From Streptomyces sp. NRRL B-24085 (GTDB taxonomy: Bacteria; Actinomycetota; Actinomycetes; Streptomycetales; Streptomycetaceae), in the NCBI RefSeq assembly GCF_001282115.1, contig NZ_LJBR01000022.1, forward strand, positions 1-64,000: 64,000 nucleotides of DNA, in the 5' to 3' direction. How positions within the stretch are numbered: the stretch's first letter is position 1; each line of letters begins with the position of its first letter. The notes under the pieces were generated by a model, which was not told where the DNA came from, did not search any database, and was given only the letters and a program-made list of their open reading frames with translations. Below are positions 51,537-60,929 of the stretch, in pieces. A program made the position numbers and the translations under genes.

Positions 51537-51621
51537 TACCCGAGTAACATTCTCTTGCCGATGCAGACACGTCCGGTCGGACGGAGTCGGCGGACCGAGG
51601 GGCAGCGAAGAGGAGACATGG

Positions 51622-52635
51622 ATGGCCGGCGCAACGCTCCGTGACGTCGCCAAGCGGGCGGGCGTCTCGATCCGCACCGTGTCCAACGTGGTCAACGCGT
51701 CGGTGCCCGTCTCCGAGGAGCTGAGAACCCGGGTGGAGGCGGCACTGGAGGAGCTCGACTACCGGCCCAACCTGGTCGCGCGCAACCTCCGCCGAGGCCG
51801 CACCGGCATGCTGGCCCTCGTCGTGCCGGAACTCGACGTCCCCTACTTCGCGGAGCTGGCCCGCGAGGTCATCACCGCGGCCCGAGCGCACGGTTACGTC
51901 GTCATGCTCGACCAGACCGACGGCGACGGCGATCGGGAACGCGAACTGCTCGGCCGTGACTCCCGGGCCACCATGTTCGACGGGCTGCTGCTGAGCCCGC
52001 TGAGCATCTCGGCGGACGAACTGCGCGAGCGCGCCAACCGTGTGCCCGTGGTCCTCCTGGGCGAACACATCTTCAACGGCGACTTCCACCATGTGGCCAT
52101 CGACAACGTCGCTGCCGCCCGCGAGGCCACCAACCACCTTGTCGCGCTGGGGCGTCGGCGCATCGCCGCCATCGGTGACCAGCCCTACAGCACCGGCGAA
52201 ACCGCGCAACTGCGTACGATCGGCTACCGCCAAGCCCTGGAGAGGGCGGGACTGCCCGTCGACGAGAGCCTCGTCGTGCCCACCCCGCGCTTCCACCGCC
52301 ACCTGGGCGCGCGGGCCATGGAGCAGCTCCTGGCCCTGCCCGAGCCGCCCGACGCCGTCTTCTGCTACAACGACCTTCTTGCCATCGGCGCGATGCACGC
52401 CGTCGCCCGCGCGGGACTCCGGGTGCCCGAGGACGTCGCCGTGATCGGCGTCGACGGCATCCAGGAAGGCGAGTACAGCTCGCCGACGCTCACCACCATC
52501 GCGCCTGACAAGGCGCACATCGCTGGGCTGGCCGTCCGTACCCTGGCCGGCATCATCGAGGGCACGGCACCCTCGCCGAGCGAGGCGCGGGCGCCGTACC
52601 GGCTGCTGATCAGGGGGAGCACCGTGGCGGAGTGA
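51622..52635 (+). CDS. LacI-family transcriptional regulator
   Basis: 337 residues from an ATG with AGGAG six bases upstream. N-terminal helix-turn-helix and hinge: TLRDVAKRAGVSIRTVSNVV and YRPNLVARNLRRGRTG. The effector domain is the periplasmic-binding-like fold of the family (ALVVPELDVPYFAELAREVI; VAVIGVDGIQEGEYSSPTLT). Divergent from the sugar ABC/glycosidase operon, with two operators in between. It should repress the operon until an inducing oligosaccharide binds. Confidence 0.93.
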   Translation: MAGATLRDVAKRAGVSIRTVSNVVNASVPVSEELRTRVEAALEELDYRPNLVARNLRRGRTGMLALVVPELDVPYFAELAREVITAARAHGYVVMLDQTDGDGDRERELLGRDSRATMFDGLLLSPLSISADELRERANRVPVVLLGEHIFNGDFHHVAIDNVAAAREATNHLVALGRRRIAAIGDQPYSTGETAQLRTIGYRQALERAGLPVDESLVVPTPRFHRHLGARAMEQLLALPEPPDAVFCYNDLLAIGAMHAVARAGLRVPEDVAVIGVDGIQEGEYSSPTLTTIAPDKAHIAGLAVRTLAGIIEGTAPSPSEARAPYRLLIRGSTVAE

Positions 52636-52638
52636 GTC

Positions 52639-53622
52639 CTACCGGTTGGGACCCGTTGCGGCGGACCGCTCAGCCGCCGGGGAGGCCGTGCTCGCGGTGC
52701 GGCGGAACTCGCTCGGGTTGAGGCCCCGGACCCGTTTGAACGCCGCACTGAATCCGAACGGGTCGGCGTACCCCACCGCGCGGGCGATGTCCGCGACGGT
52801 CGCGGACCGCCGCTCGACCAGCAGATCTGCCGCGAGCGTCATACGCCAGCGGGTGAGGTAGGTCAGCGGCGGCTCGCCGACCAGCTCGGCGAACCGCTTG
52901 GCCAACGTCGAACGCGACACCCCGACGCGTTCGGCCAGCGCGGCGACCGTCCAGGGTGCCGCCGGCTCGGCGTGCAGCAGGCGCAGCGCGTCACCGACCA
53001 CCGGGTCCCGCTGGGCGGCCCACCAGGCAGGGGGCTCACCGCCGGGGCGGTCGAACCACTCGCGCAGCGTGCAGACCAGCATCCAGTCCAGCAGGCGGTC
53101 GAGCACCGCCTGCTGGCCCGGCGCGTCGACGGCGACCTCGGCGGCGAGGTGCTCCAGTACGGCGTCACCGGTCCCCCCGGCGCCCACGCGGAGCACGACG
53201 GGCAGCGCGTCGAGCAGTTGGCGGCTGATCTCACCGTGCAGAGGGTAGGCGCCGACGATCAGGGTCGCCGTTCCGTGGCCGCAAGTGGCGTCCGCGCAGT
53301 GGTCGTTCCAGCCGCGCCGGTGCCGGGTCCCACCCCGTTCGGGGGCCGCGCAGTGTTCGCCGCATGCGATCGGTTCGGCCTGCGTACTGAGCTCGTCGAC
53401 GAAGGAGAACGGCGCCGGGCCGCGTACGACGATCGTCTCGCGGGCGCGCAGCGGCTCGGGTGGGTGGTGCTCCGGCACGATCCAGCCCGCCCCGGTGAGG
53501 ACGGTGCACAAGGTCAGCGGCGCGCCGTCCACGAAACGAAGTGCCCAGGGCGGGGACAGGGTCGAACTGCCGAACAACGAGCCGTGGGCTCGTACTCCAC
53601 GGATCAGATCGCTGAACACGTC
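52639..53622 (-). CDS. AraC-family regulator with cupin N-terminal domain
   Basis: 327 residues from a GTG (VDVFSDLIRGVRA), matching where family members usually begin; an ATG at 53655 would add 11 residues. The N-terminal cupin-like domain has a Cys/His-containing loop (ACGEHC, DATCGHG). The C-terminal AraC domain has two helix-turn-helices (TVAALAERVGVSRSTLAKRF near 215; VADIARAVGYADPFGFSAAF near 270). Divergent from a PPOX-like protein, likely its target. Ends three bases from the LacI stop, convergent. Confidence 0.87.
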   Translation of the reverse strand, partial: DVFSDLIRGVRAHGSLFGSSTLSPPWALRFVDGAPLTLCTVLTGAGWIVPEHHPPEPLRARETIVVRGPAPFSFVDELSTQAEPIACGEHCAAPERGGTRHRRGWNDHCADATCGHGTATLIVGAYPLHGEISRQLLDALPVVLRVGAGGTGDAVLEHLAAEVAVDAPGQQAVLDRLLDWMLVCTLREWFDRPGGEPPAWWAAQRDPVVGDALRLLHAEPAAPWTVAALAERVGVSRSTLAKRFAELVGEPPLTYLTRWRMTLAADLLVERRSATVADIARAVGYADPFGFSAAFKRVRGLNPSEFRRTASTASPAAERSAATGPNR

Positions 53623-53707
53623 CACCTCAGCGAGGTTAGACGAACACACAGGCATTTCGGCTTTTCACCCATGGGTTCGTCCAGGTCGTCCGTGTTCAAT
53701 CGGCGTC

Positions 53708-54148
53708 ATGAGCAACAGGACTGGGATGAGCACCGACACCCTGACCCCCGAGGACCTCGCCTTCCTCCGACGCCCCCTGCACGGGTTCCTGACCGTGGCC
53801 GGCGGACCGCTCCCGCCACAGCCCCGACCGGTGTGGTTCGAGGCCACCGCCGACGGCACGATCCAACTGGCCACGGCCCCGGACTCGCTCAAAGTGCGGC
53901 GCCTGAGCCGTGACCCGCGCGCCTCCATTGTCGTCGCCACCCCGGTGGGCGAACGCGAGCGCTGGCTGTCGGTCGCCGGCCGCACCACGGTGGAACCCGA
54001 GGGCGCCCACGACCTCTGCGCCCGCCTGGCCGCCCGCTACTGGGACCTCGACGACCCGGCCCGCGCCGAAGCGCTCGCCGCGATGCTGGCCACCGAACAG
54101 GTCCGTGTCGTCATCCATCCGGAGACGGTGAGTCGGTACGTGAACTGA
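53708..54148 (+). CDS. Pyridoxamine-phosphate-oxidase-like (FMN split-barrel) protein
   Basis: 146 residues from the first ATG; a second ATG six codons on has an AGGA upstream. The sequence runs LAFLRRPLHGFLTVAGG, VWFEATADGTIQLATAPD and KVRRLSRDPRASIVVATP, the PPOX/F420-binding split-barrel pattern found in small reductases of actinomycetes. Binding of FMN or F420 cannot be told apart by eye. Paired divergently with an AraC regulator. Confidence 0.82.
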   Translation: MSNRTGMSTDTLTPEDLAFLRRPLHGFLTVAGGPLPPQPRPVWFEATADGTIQLATAPDSLKVRRLSRDPRASIVVATPVGERERWLSVAGRTTVEPEGAHDLCARLAARYWDLDDPARAEALAAMLATEQVRVVIHPETVSRYVN

Positions 54149-54197
54149 GCCCCGCAACCGCTTCGTCGGCGCCTCACCGAACGCCCCCTCAGAACTC

Positions 54198-55037
54198 CTA
54201 CCGATCGAAGGCCTGTGTGCCGAGCACGGCGAGCAGTTCCAGTTTGGCGACGGAGTCCGTCCCGAGGGCGGGGGTGAACCAGAGCAGCCGTTGGCGTCCG
54301 TCCTCGCTGAACAGGTTCAGGCAGTTGACGTCGAGCAGTCCGAGTTCCGGATGCATCAGACGCTTTCTGTCGTGCCGTCGGAACGACACATCGTGCTGGG
54401 CCCAGTGTGCGCAGAACTCGGGGCTGCGCGCGCTCAACGCCGCGATCATCGCCCGGACATCGGGGTCGGCGCCGCGCCGGGCCGAGGCCGCCCGCAGGTC
54501 GGCCACGAAGGAGCGGGTGTGCTCGGCGTGGTCCTCGGGCGGGTAGAGCGCCCGTGCCTCAGGGTCGGTGAACCACCGGTACAGGAAACTTGCGGTCCAT
54601 CCGGTCGTGGACGGCGGTGGACCGAGCAGCGCACGAGCCGCAGGGTTCTGTACGAGCATGACGCGCAGGTCGGTGACCACCTGGGCCGGCGTGCCGCCCA
54701 GACGATGCATCAGGTCCAGCATCCCCGGATGGACGTGGTCGGCCGGACTGCCGGACGGCGGCAGCGGACGGCCCGCCAGGGAGAACAGGTAGTCGCGCTC
54801 GTCCCGGCTCAGTCGGAGTGCCCGGGCGAGCGCGGCGAGCATGTGCTCCGAGGGCTGGACGCCCGCCCCGCGCTCCAGCTCGATGTAGTAGTCGACCGAG
54901 ACACCGGCCAACTGGGCGACTTCTTCACGGCGAAGACCCGTTACACGGCGGCGCGGCCCGGTCGGCAGGCCGACGTCCCCGGGGCGGATGCGATCACGGC
55001 GTGACCTCAGAAAGTCGCCCAGTTCTGGAAGATTCAC
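54198..55037 (-). CDS. XRE-type regulator with MmyB-like ligand domain
   Basis: 279 residues from a GTG (VNLPELGDFLRSRRDRI). N-terminal Cro/XRE helix-turn-helix: GLRREEVAQLAGVSVDYYIE (about 34-53) and LERGAGVQPSEHMLAALARAL. The rest is the MmyB-like domain (LLGPPPSTTGW; WFTDPEARALYPP; AQHDVSFRRHDRKRLMHPE), which in relatives binds fatty acids or similar ligands. Such regulators in Streptomyces usually control a neighbouring oxidoreductase. It lies downstream of the XdhC-type chaperone gene. Confidence 0.88.
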   Translation of the reverse strand: MNLPELGDFLRSRRDRIRPGDVGLPTGPRRRVTGLRREEVAQLAGVSVDYYIELERGAGVQPSEHMLAALARALRLSRDERDYLFSLAGRPLPPSGSPADHVHPGMLDLMHRLGGTPAQVVTDLRVMLVQNPAARALLGPPPSTTGWTASFLYRWFTDPEARALYPPEDHAEHTRSFVADLRAASARRGADPDVRAMIAALSARSPEFCAHWAQHDVSFRRHDRKRLMHPELGLLDVNCLNLFSEDGRQRLLWFTPALGTDSVAKLELLAVLGTQAFDR

Positions 55038-55149
55038 ACCACCACCCTGACCCGAAGACACGCGGCTTTCCAGGGGTTGCCGACCCCTGGGTGGGCGGAC
55101 CCGGTGGCTCGACGGCCCGTGGACCCGTTTCCCGTGCCTCTCTGGTGAG

Positions 55150-56289
55150 TTACGGCGCCGTCGCGTAATCGGGCAGAGGATGTGCGGGAGGGTGAATGCG
55201 GCCCGTGCCGTGGGACAGGGGCAGGCCCGTACCGTGGTTGGTGTGGGCGATGATCTCCGCTGTGATGGAGACGGCGGTCTCCTCGGGAGTGCGGGCACCG
55301 AGGTCCAGGCCGATCGGTGAGTGCAGACGGGCGAGTTGCTCCTCGGACACGCCGGCTTCCCGCAGCAAACCGACACGTTGGCCGTGGGTGCGTCGGGAGC
55401 CCATGGCGCCGACATAGCCGACGGGGAGGGCGAGCGCCAGCCTCAGCAGGGGGATGTCGAACTTGGCGTCGTGGGTCAGGACGCAGACGGCGGTGCGGGC
55501 GTCGGTCTCGGTGTCCGCGAGGTAGCGGTGCGGCCAGGCGGTGACGATCTCGTCGGCGTGCGGAAAGCGCGCCGGCGTGGCGAACACGGGGCGGGCGTCG
55601 CAGACGGTGACCTGGTAGCCGAGGAAGCGGCCGGCCTGGCTGAGGGCGGCGGCGAAGTCGACGGCGCCGAAGATCAGCATGCGGGGACGGTGGGCGTGGG
55701 TGTGGACGAGGAGCGTCAACCTGGTGGGGCACGTGTCGGCTTCGCCGCCGACCTCGATGCGCGCGGTGCGTCCCGCACGCAGGAGGGCTCGGGCATGCGC
55801 CACGACCGTCTTGTCCTCGTCCGCACCGCCGAGGGTGCCGTCGTGGGGTTCGTCGGCGGGGACGTGGAGGGTGCGGCCGAGGAGGTGGTCGGGGCCGTCG
55901 ACGACGTGGGCCACGGCGCAGGAGCGGTCCGCGAGCACGGCCTCCAGGGTGGCGGCGAGGTGTGTCTCGGCAGCGGGCTCCACGCGTTGGACCAGGACCT
56001 CGATCTCGCCACCGCAGGTCAGGCCGACGGCGAAGGCGTCGTCGTCGGAGTAGCCGAAGCGGGTGCGGGCTGGTGGCCCGCCCTGTGCGAGGACGTGCCG
56101 GCACAGTTCGTAGACCGCCGCTTCGACACAGCCGCCGGAGACGTTCCCGACCGCGGTGCCCTCGATGTCGACGGCGAGGGCGGTGCCTACGGGCAGGGGT
56201 GCGCTGCCGCTGACCTGGGTGACGGTGGCGAGGGCGAAGGGGCGGGCCCTGCCGTACCACTGGTGCAGTGTGTCCGCGATGTTCAGCAT
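55150..56289 (-). CDS. XdhC/PaoD-type molybdenum cofactor maturation chaperone
   Basis: 379 residues from an ATG (MLNIADTLHQWYGRARPF). The N-terminal XdhC/CoxI domain has FALATVTQVSGSAPLPVGTA and the family Cys in GNVSGGCVE near residue 47. The C-terminal Rossmann-like part has MLIFGAVDFAAALSQ, then YVGAMGSRRTHGQR near 300. Such proteins bind, sulfurate and insert the molybdenum cofactor into xanthine-dehydrogenase-family enzymes. Encoded 167 bp downstream of the large molybdenum subunit gene on the same strand. Confidence 0.88.
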   Translation of the reverse strand: MLNIADTLHQWYGRARPFALATVTQVSGSAPLPVGTALAVDIEGTAVGNVSGGCVEAAVYELCRHVLAQGGPPARTRFGYSDDDAFAVGLTCGGEIEVLVQRVEPAAETHLAATLEAVLADRSCAVAHVVDGPDHLLGRTLHVPADEPHDGTLGGADEDKTVVAHARALLRAGRTARIEVGGEADTCPTRLTLLVHTHAHRPRMLIFGAVDFAAALSQAGRFLGYQVTVCDARPVFATPARFPHADEIVTAWPHRYLADTETDARTAVCVLTHDAKFDIPLLRLALALPVGYVGAMGSRRTHGQRVGLLREAGVSEEQLARLHSPIGLDLGARTPEETAVSITAEIIAHTNHGTGLPLSHGTGRIHPPAHPLPDYATAP

Positions 56290-56456
56290 GGGCGGCTTTC
56301 CGTGAGATAGGTGTGCCATCAGGGGCCACCGCCGCGCCTCGGGGAAGCGGCTGCGGCGGTGGCCCTGGTGTCCGGCGGTGTGGCGTCGCGCAGCGCCGGA
56401 GCCCGGGAGCCCGGAAGCCCGGGGTGGTCCGGTGAATGCACCGGCCACCCGGAGGC

Positions 56457-58643
56457 TCAGAGCAGTGCTTCGGCGGTGATGGGCAGGTGGCGGATGCGGC
56501 GGCCGGTGGCGTTGAACACCGCGTTGGCGATGGCGGGGGCCACTCCGACGATGACGATCTCGCCCAGGCCCTTGACTCCGATCGGGTCGGCCTCGAAGTC
56601 CTCCCCCTCGATGTAGATCGCCTTCAACTCGGGCATGTCGGCGTGGGTCGGCACCAGGTAGTCGGCCAGGTTGGCGTTGACGATCCTGCCGTCGCGGTGG
56701 TCGGTGACCGTGTGTTCGAGGAGCGCCTGGCCGATACCGCCGGTCATGGCTCCGATGGCCTGGCTGTCGGCGAGTCTCGGGTTGATGATCCGGGCGGCGT
56801 CGTACACACCGAGCATGCGCCGGACCCGTACCAGGCCGAGTCGGGCGTCGACGGCCACTTCCGCGAACGTGGCGGCGTAGGCGTAGTAGGAGAACTTCTC
56901 CGATTCCGGCGCCCCGGCGTACGAGCCGAGCGCTTCGAGGTGGGTGAGGTCGTGGCGGGCGAGGAGCACCCGGTAGGTCTCCCCGCGAGTGGGCTCGTCC
57001 TTCACGTACAGCCGGCCGCCGCGCACCACGACGTCGGCGGGGGAGACACCGTACAGCGGTGAGTCCTCGTCCTTGACCGCGAGTGTGACCGCCTGCCCGC
57101 GCAGCTTGTCGCAGCCGTCCTGGACGGCGGATCCGATGCTGGCCATGGTCCGCGAGCCGTGGTGGCCGGGAGCCGGCGGCAGGACGGAGTCACCGAGCCG
57201 GAAGGTGACCTGGCGCATGGTCAGGCCCAGCGCGTCGGCGGCGACCTGCGTCATCGACGTGGCCGTGCCCGGGCCCATGTCGCTGGTCGCGGACTGGACC
57301 AGGGCGGTGCCGTCGGCGTCGAGTCGGACCGAGGCCTGGGCCGCGCTGCGCGCGGTGTCGTAGACACCGGCGGCCATCCCCATGCCGATGAGCCAGTCAC
57401 CGTCGCGCGTCGAGCGGGGCTCTGGGTTGCGCCGGTGCCAGCCGAACTCCCGGGCACCCGTGCGGTAGCAGTCGCGCAGGCGGCGGGTGGAGAACGGCAG
57501 TTGGGTGGACTGGTCGGCCGAGGGTTCGTTGCGCAGCCGCAACTCGATCGGGTCCAGGCCCAGTTCGTGGGCGAGTTCGTCCATCGCCGTCTCGACGCAG
57601 AACGCCCCGCTGGAGTAGCCGGGGCCACGCATCCAGGTGGGCGTGTTCACGTCCAGCGGCACATGCGCGTACAGCTGGCGGACGTTGGGCGTGCTGTAGA
57701 GCATCCGCCCGGCGGCGAGAACGTCCTCGCTGTGCCTTTCGTAGCGGGAGGACTCGGTGCGGACGTCGTGCGTCGACGCGGTCAGGCGTCCCCGCCGGTC
57801 GCTGCCCAGCCGCAGTTCGTACTCGTATGCGGGCCGGTATCCCACGCCGAAGTACGTCTGCCTGCGGGTGAGGACGAGCTTCACGGGGCGCTTCACCTCG
57901 CGGGCGGCCAGGGCTGCGATGGAGGTGTGCACCCAGGTCCGGCCACCGCTGCCGAAGGCGCCGCCGACGGCCGGTGAGATGACGCGGACGTCCTCGGGAT
58001 CCATGCCGAACTCGGCGGCCATCGTCTCGGCGGTGCCCTGCACGTGCTGGGTCTTCTCCCAGAGCGTGAGCTTGTGACCTTCCCAGCGGGCGACGGTTCC
58101 GGCCGGCTCCATCGGGTTGTGGTGGTTGCGGGCCATCCGGTACGACAGGTCCAGCTTGACGTCGGAGGTCTTCAGGGCCTCGTCCGCTTCGCCGCGTGCG
58201 TAGGTCTCGGGATCGTCCGCGGGGTCGGCGACGCCGATGTCGGTCGAGGGCGGCTGGGTGTCGTAGGAGACCCGCACCAGGCTCGCGGCGTGCTGCGCGA
58301 CCTCCAGCGTGGTCGCCACCACGACCGCGACGGGCTGTCCGAAGAACCGGACGCGGTCGTCCTGGAATGGGCGCAGCGCCTCACCCGGTGGGAATCCCGG
58401 CGCCCGGGGCGGCAGTTCGGGCGCGTTGAGATGGCTGATCACCTTCAGGACTCCGGTCAGGGCTTCGGCGGCACGCGCGTCGACACCGGTGACACGGCCG
58501 CGTCCGACACTGCTGTCGACGACGACCGCGTGCACGACCCCGTCGGGGTTGTTGTCCGCGGCGTACTTCGTCCTCCCGGTGACCCTAAGACGTGCGTCGA
58601 CCCGGGGCGCCGGCGCCCCGACGGCCGCCTGTGGCTGGCTCAT
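56457..58643 (-). CDS. paoC: Aldehyde oxidoreductase, molybdenum cofactor subunit (PaoC-like)
   Basis: 728 residues from an ATG overlapping the FAD-subunit stop (ATGA). Xanthine dehydrogenase family: N-terminal RVTGRTKYAADN, cofactor-binding GGAFGSGGRTW near residue 250, MRGPGYSSGAFCVETAMDEL near 360, DMGPGTATSMTQVAADALGL near 470, and the catalytic Glu in GVKGLGEIVIVG near 700. The closest pattern is the YagR/PaoC group, which oxidises aldehydes to acids. Substrate identity is inferred from the family only. Confidence 0.88.
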   Translation of the reverse strand: MSQPQAAVGAPAPRVDARLRVTGRTKYAADNNPDGVVHAVVVDSSVGRGRVTGVDARAAEALTGVLKVISHLNAPELPPRAPGFPPGEALRPFQDDRVRFFGQPVAVVVATTLEVAQHAASLVRVSYDTQPPSTDIGVADPADDPETYARGEADEALKTSDVKLDLSYRMARNHHNPMEPAGTVARWEGHKLTLWEKTQHVQGTAETMAAEFGMDPEDVRVISPAVGGAFGSGGRTWVHTSIAALAAREVKRPVKLVLTRRQTYFGVGYRPAYEYELRLGSDRRGRLTASTHDVRTESSRYERHSEDVLAAGRMLYSTPNVRQLYAHVPLDVNTPTWMRGPGYSSGAFCVETAMDELAHELGLDPIELRLRNEPSADQSTQLPFSTRRLRDCYRTGAREFGWHRRNPEPRSTRDGDWLIGMGMAAGVYDTARSAAQASVRLDADGTALVQSATSDMGPGTATSMTQVAADALGLTMRQVTFRLGDSVLPPAPGHHGSRTMASIGSAVQDGCDKLRGQAVTLAVKDEDSPLYGVSPADVVVRGGRLYVKDEPTRGETYRVLLARHDLTHLEALGSYAGAPESEKFSYYAYAATFAEVAVDARLGLVRVRRMLGVYDAARIINPRLADSQAIGAMTGGIGQALLEHTVTDHRDGRIVNANLADYLVPTHADMPELKAIYIEGEDFEADPIGVKGLGEIVIVGVAPAIANAVFNATGRRIRHLPITAEALL

Positions 58644-59620
58644 TCGGTGCCTCCTACGATGCGCAGCTGGCGTTCGACGGTGCGTTTGAGGAGCTCGGTC
58701 TTGAAGCCGTTGTGCTTGAGGGGGCGCGCCCCGTCCGGCGCGTGCTCGGCGGCCTGGGCCCACAGCCGGTCGGAGGGGCGTTCGCCGATGAGGTGGCGTT
58801 CTACGGCGGGCAGTTTCCAGGGCACCGTGCCCACGCCGCCGGCGGCCACCTTGGCCTCGCGGATCACTCCGCCGCTGATGTGCAGGGCGACGGCCGCCGA
58901 GGTGAGGGCGAACTCGTAGGACTGCCGGTCGCGCACTTTCAGGTAGCCGGACCTCAGCGGGCGCGGGAGGGCCGGGATCTGTACGGCTGTTATCAACTCG
59001 CCCGGCCGGACGTCCTGTTCGCGGTCCGGGGTGTTGCCCGGCCGGAGCAGGAAGTCGCTGAAGGGCAGGCTGCGTTCACCGTCCGGCCCCAGCAGGTGCA
59101 CGGTTGCTTCCAGGGCCGCGAAGGCCACGGCCACGTCTGAGGGGTGGGTGGCCACGCAGGCGTCCGAGGTGCCCAGGATCGCGTGGCCGCGGTTGTAGCC
59201 GTGCCGTGCGGCGCAACCGGCGCCGAGCTCGCGCTTGTTGCAGGGGGCGGTCACGTCACGGAAGTAAGGGCACCGGGTGCGCTGCATGATGTTGCCGCCG
59301 ATGGTGGCCATGTTCCGCAACTGGGCCGAGGCGCTCAGCTCCAACGCCTGCGAGACGACGGGGAACAGGGCCCGAAGGCCCCGGTGGGCCGCCGCATCGG
59401 ACATTCTCACCAGCGCGCCGATGCGCAGCCCCCCGCTCTTGGTGACGGTGATCTCGCCCAGGGGCAGGGGACTGATGTCGATCAGCGAGCCGGGGTGTTC
59501 GACGGTCTCCCGCATCAGGTCGACGAGGGTGGTGCCGCCGGCGATGTAACGCCCGCCGCGCCGACCGGCACGAAGCGCTTCTCGCGTGGTGGTGGCCTTG
59601 GTGTAGGTGAAGGGATGCAT
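58640..59620 (-). CDS. paoB: Aldehyde oxidoreductase, FAD subunit (PaoB-like)
   Basis: 326 residues. FAD-binding blocks YIAGGTTLVDLMRETVEHPG near residue 24 and MATIGGNIMQRTRCPYFRD near 108. The insert with four Cys (RCPYFRDVTAPCNKRELGAG, CAARHG, then SDACVATHPSD) is characteristic of the PaoB/YagS branch and holds an extra [4Fe-4S] cluster not found in ordinary xanthine dehydrogenase flavin subunits. Receives electrons from the 2Fe-2S subunit. 12 bp after paoA. Confidence 0.88.
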   Translation of the reverse strand: MHPFTYTKATTTREALRAGRRGGRYIAGGTTLVDLMRETVEHPGSLIDISPLPLGEITVTKSGGLRIGALVRMSDAAAHRGLRALFPVVSQALELSASAQLRNMATIGGNIMQRTRCPYFRDVTAPCNKRELGAGCAARHGYNRGHAILGTSDACVATHPSDVAVAFAALEATVHLLGPDGERSLPFSDFLLRPGNTPDREQDVRPGELITAVQIPALPRPLRSGYLKVRDRQSYEFALTSAAVALHISGGVIREAKVAAGGVGTVPWKLPAVERHLIGERPSDRLWAQAAEHAPDGARPLKHNGFKTELLKRTVERQLRIVGGTE

Positions 59621-59632
59621 GGGAACCGGTCC

Positions 59633-60274
59633 TCACTTCCTGCCCGCGGCCTGCTCGATCGCGCGCTCGATCTTCACGTAGCAACCGCAGCGGCACAGGT
59701 TGCCGCTCATCCACTCCCGGATCTCTTCCGCGGAACCGGTGTGTCCTTCCTGGATGCATCCGACACCGGACACGATCTGCCCCGGTGTGCAGAAGCCGCA
59801 CTGGTAGGCGTCCTGGTCGATGAACGCCTGTTGCAGTGGATGCAGCCGGTCGCCGTTCTCCAGACCTTCGACCGTGGTGACCTCGGCGCCCTCCAGCCGC
59901 ACCGCCAACGTCAGGCACGAGTTGACCCGGCGTCCGTCGACCAGCACCGTGCAGGCGCCGCACGCCCCGGCGTTGCAGCCCTTCTTGGCACCGGTCAGGC
60001 CCAGGTGCTCACGCAACAGGTCGAGGAGCGAGGTGCGGTTGTCGATCGCGACGGTGTGCCGGACGCCGTTGACCGTCAAGGAGACGCGGCTGCCGGGAGC
60101 CGCCTCGGCAGCCGCCGCTTCGGCGCCGGGTGCAGGCGGCCCGGCGACCAGGCCGCCGGCCACGACCGTTCCGCCGATGGCCGTGCTCGTGGCGATGAAG
60201 GTACGTCGCGAGGGTACGGAGGGGGACACAGGCGGGTCGGAGGTCAAGGCCGGGTCGGGACGTTCGGTGGACAT
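59633..60274 (-). CDS. paoA: Aldehyde oxidoreductase, 2Fe-2S subunit with Tat signal (PaoA-like)
   Basis: 213 residues from an ATG with GGGAG upstream. The twin-arginine signal SRRTFIATST near residue 22 is followed by a Gly/Ala/Val-rich core, so the assembled enzyme is exported folded. The first cluster is bound by CNAGACGACTVLVDG; the second by QCGFCTPGQIV and NLCRCGCYVKI. This is the YagT/PaoA layout. First gene of the paoABC-chaperone operon. Function: transfers electrons from the molybdenum site. Confidence 0.88.
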   Translation of the reverse strand: MSTERPDPALTSDPPVSPSVPSRRTFIATSTAIGGTVVAGGLVAGPPAPGAEAAAAEAAPGSRVSLTVNGVRHTVAIDNRTSLLDLLREHLGLTGAKKGCNAGACGACTVLVDGRRVNSCLTLAVRLEGAEVTTVEGLENGDRLHPLQQAFIDQDAYQCGFCTPGQIVSGVGCIQEGHTGSAEEIREWMSGNLCRCGCYVKIERAIEQAAGRK

Positions 60275-60929
60275 GTCCACGCTCCCTCGGTGTGGGTACG
60301 GGCGGTCGTGACGGGTGGGGTGGCGGTCGCGTTGACGGCGTGGGTGCACCGGCGGCTGCGACGCGCTGTTCGCGATGACGAGAGGCAGCCGAGAGTGTGG
60401 GGCCTCGGCCGTCGGGGCGGAATCGGTGACCGGGTGCCTCGCGCTCGCGGGCAGGTGACTCCGGACTCGGCACGGGGCACGGGGCAGTCCTCCCTGGCCC
60501 GGGACCGGGGCGAGTCACTCGCGTCACGCATGGGGGACCGATTCAGGAACACCCACCCAGCCTCACCGCTTGACTCACCGTCATCCAGCGGTTGGTGTAC
60601 CAACCATGTTCATGTCCGCGGCAGCGTCATAGCGCTGCGGCTGTGCGTCGTGACGAGAAAACGCCGTGCTGCCTGTTGGGCAGGGGGATCGCAGGACGCG
60701 ATCGTCGCCCTCGCGGGGGACACGCCCTCAGAGACATCCGTCGGGCAGGCCAAGGCCTCCCGTAGCGAGGATCCCTACGTCTACGAGAGGCCGAAGAAGA
60801 CCACGAAGAGGCAGCGGGCCAAGAAGGCAGCGGCGAAGAACACCGCCAAGAGGATGTCGGCACGCCGATCACGCGGCGCCCGAATGCTCCTGAGCCGGCA
60901 AGGACACCATGTCCTCAGCTTGCCCCCCG
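60275..60929. other. 655-bp region with no supported gene
   Basis: Upstream of paoA and downstream of the ferritin-like gene (both minus strand). It holds a palindrome (60590-60605) and, at 60766-60880, a plus-strand stretch rich in Lys/Arg codons (PKKTTKRQRAKKAAAKNTAK) with G or C at most third positions. The opposite strand there would encode a hydrophobic run ending in FVVFFGLS. Neither frame has a convincing start signal, so I leave it unassigned. Confidence 0.45.
60590..60605. promoter_or_regulatory. Orphan 7+2+7 palindrome, TetR-operator-like
   Basis: ggttggt-gt-accaacc is a perfect inverted repeat. A TTGACT box lies at 60570-60575, so the palindrome would cover the -10 region of a plus-strand promoter. 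No regulator gene is adjacent, and a plus-strand transcript would meet only an 8-codon ORF (ATG at 60606). Confidence 0.45.

Noticed and set aside
49900-52635. A 911-codon plus-strand frame ending in LacI
   Set aside because: The first 574 codons are antisense to the binding protein and permease genes; LacI starts at 51622 with its own ribosome site and DNA-binding domain.
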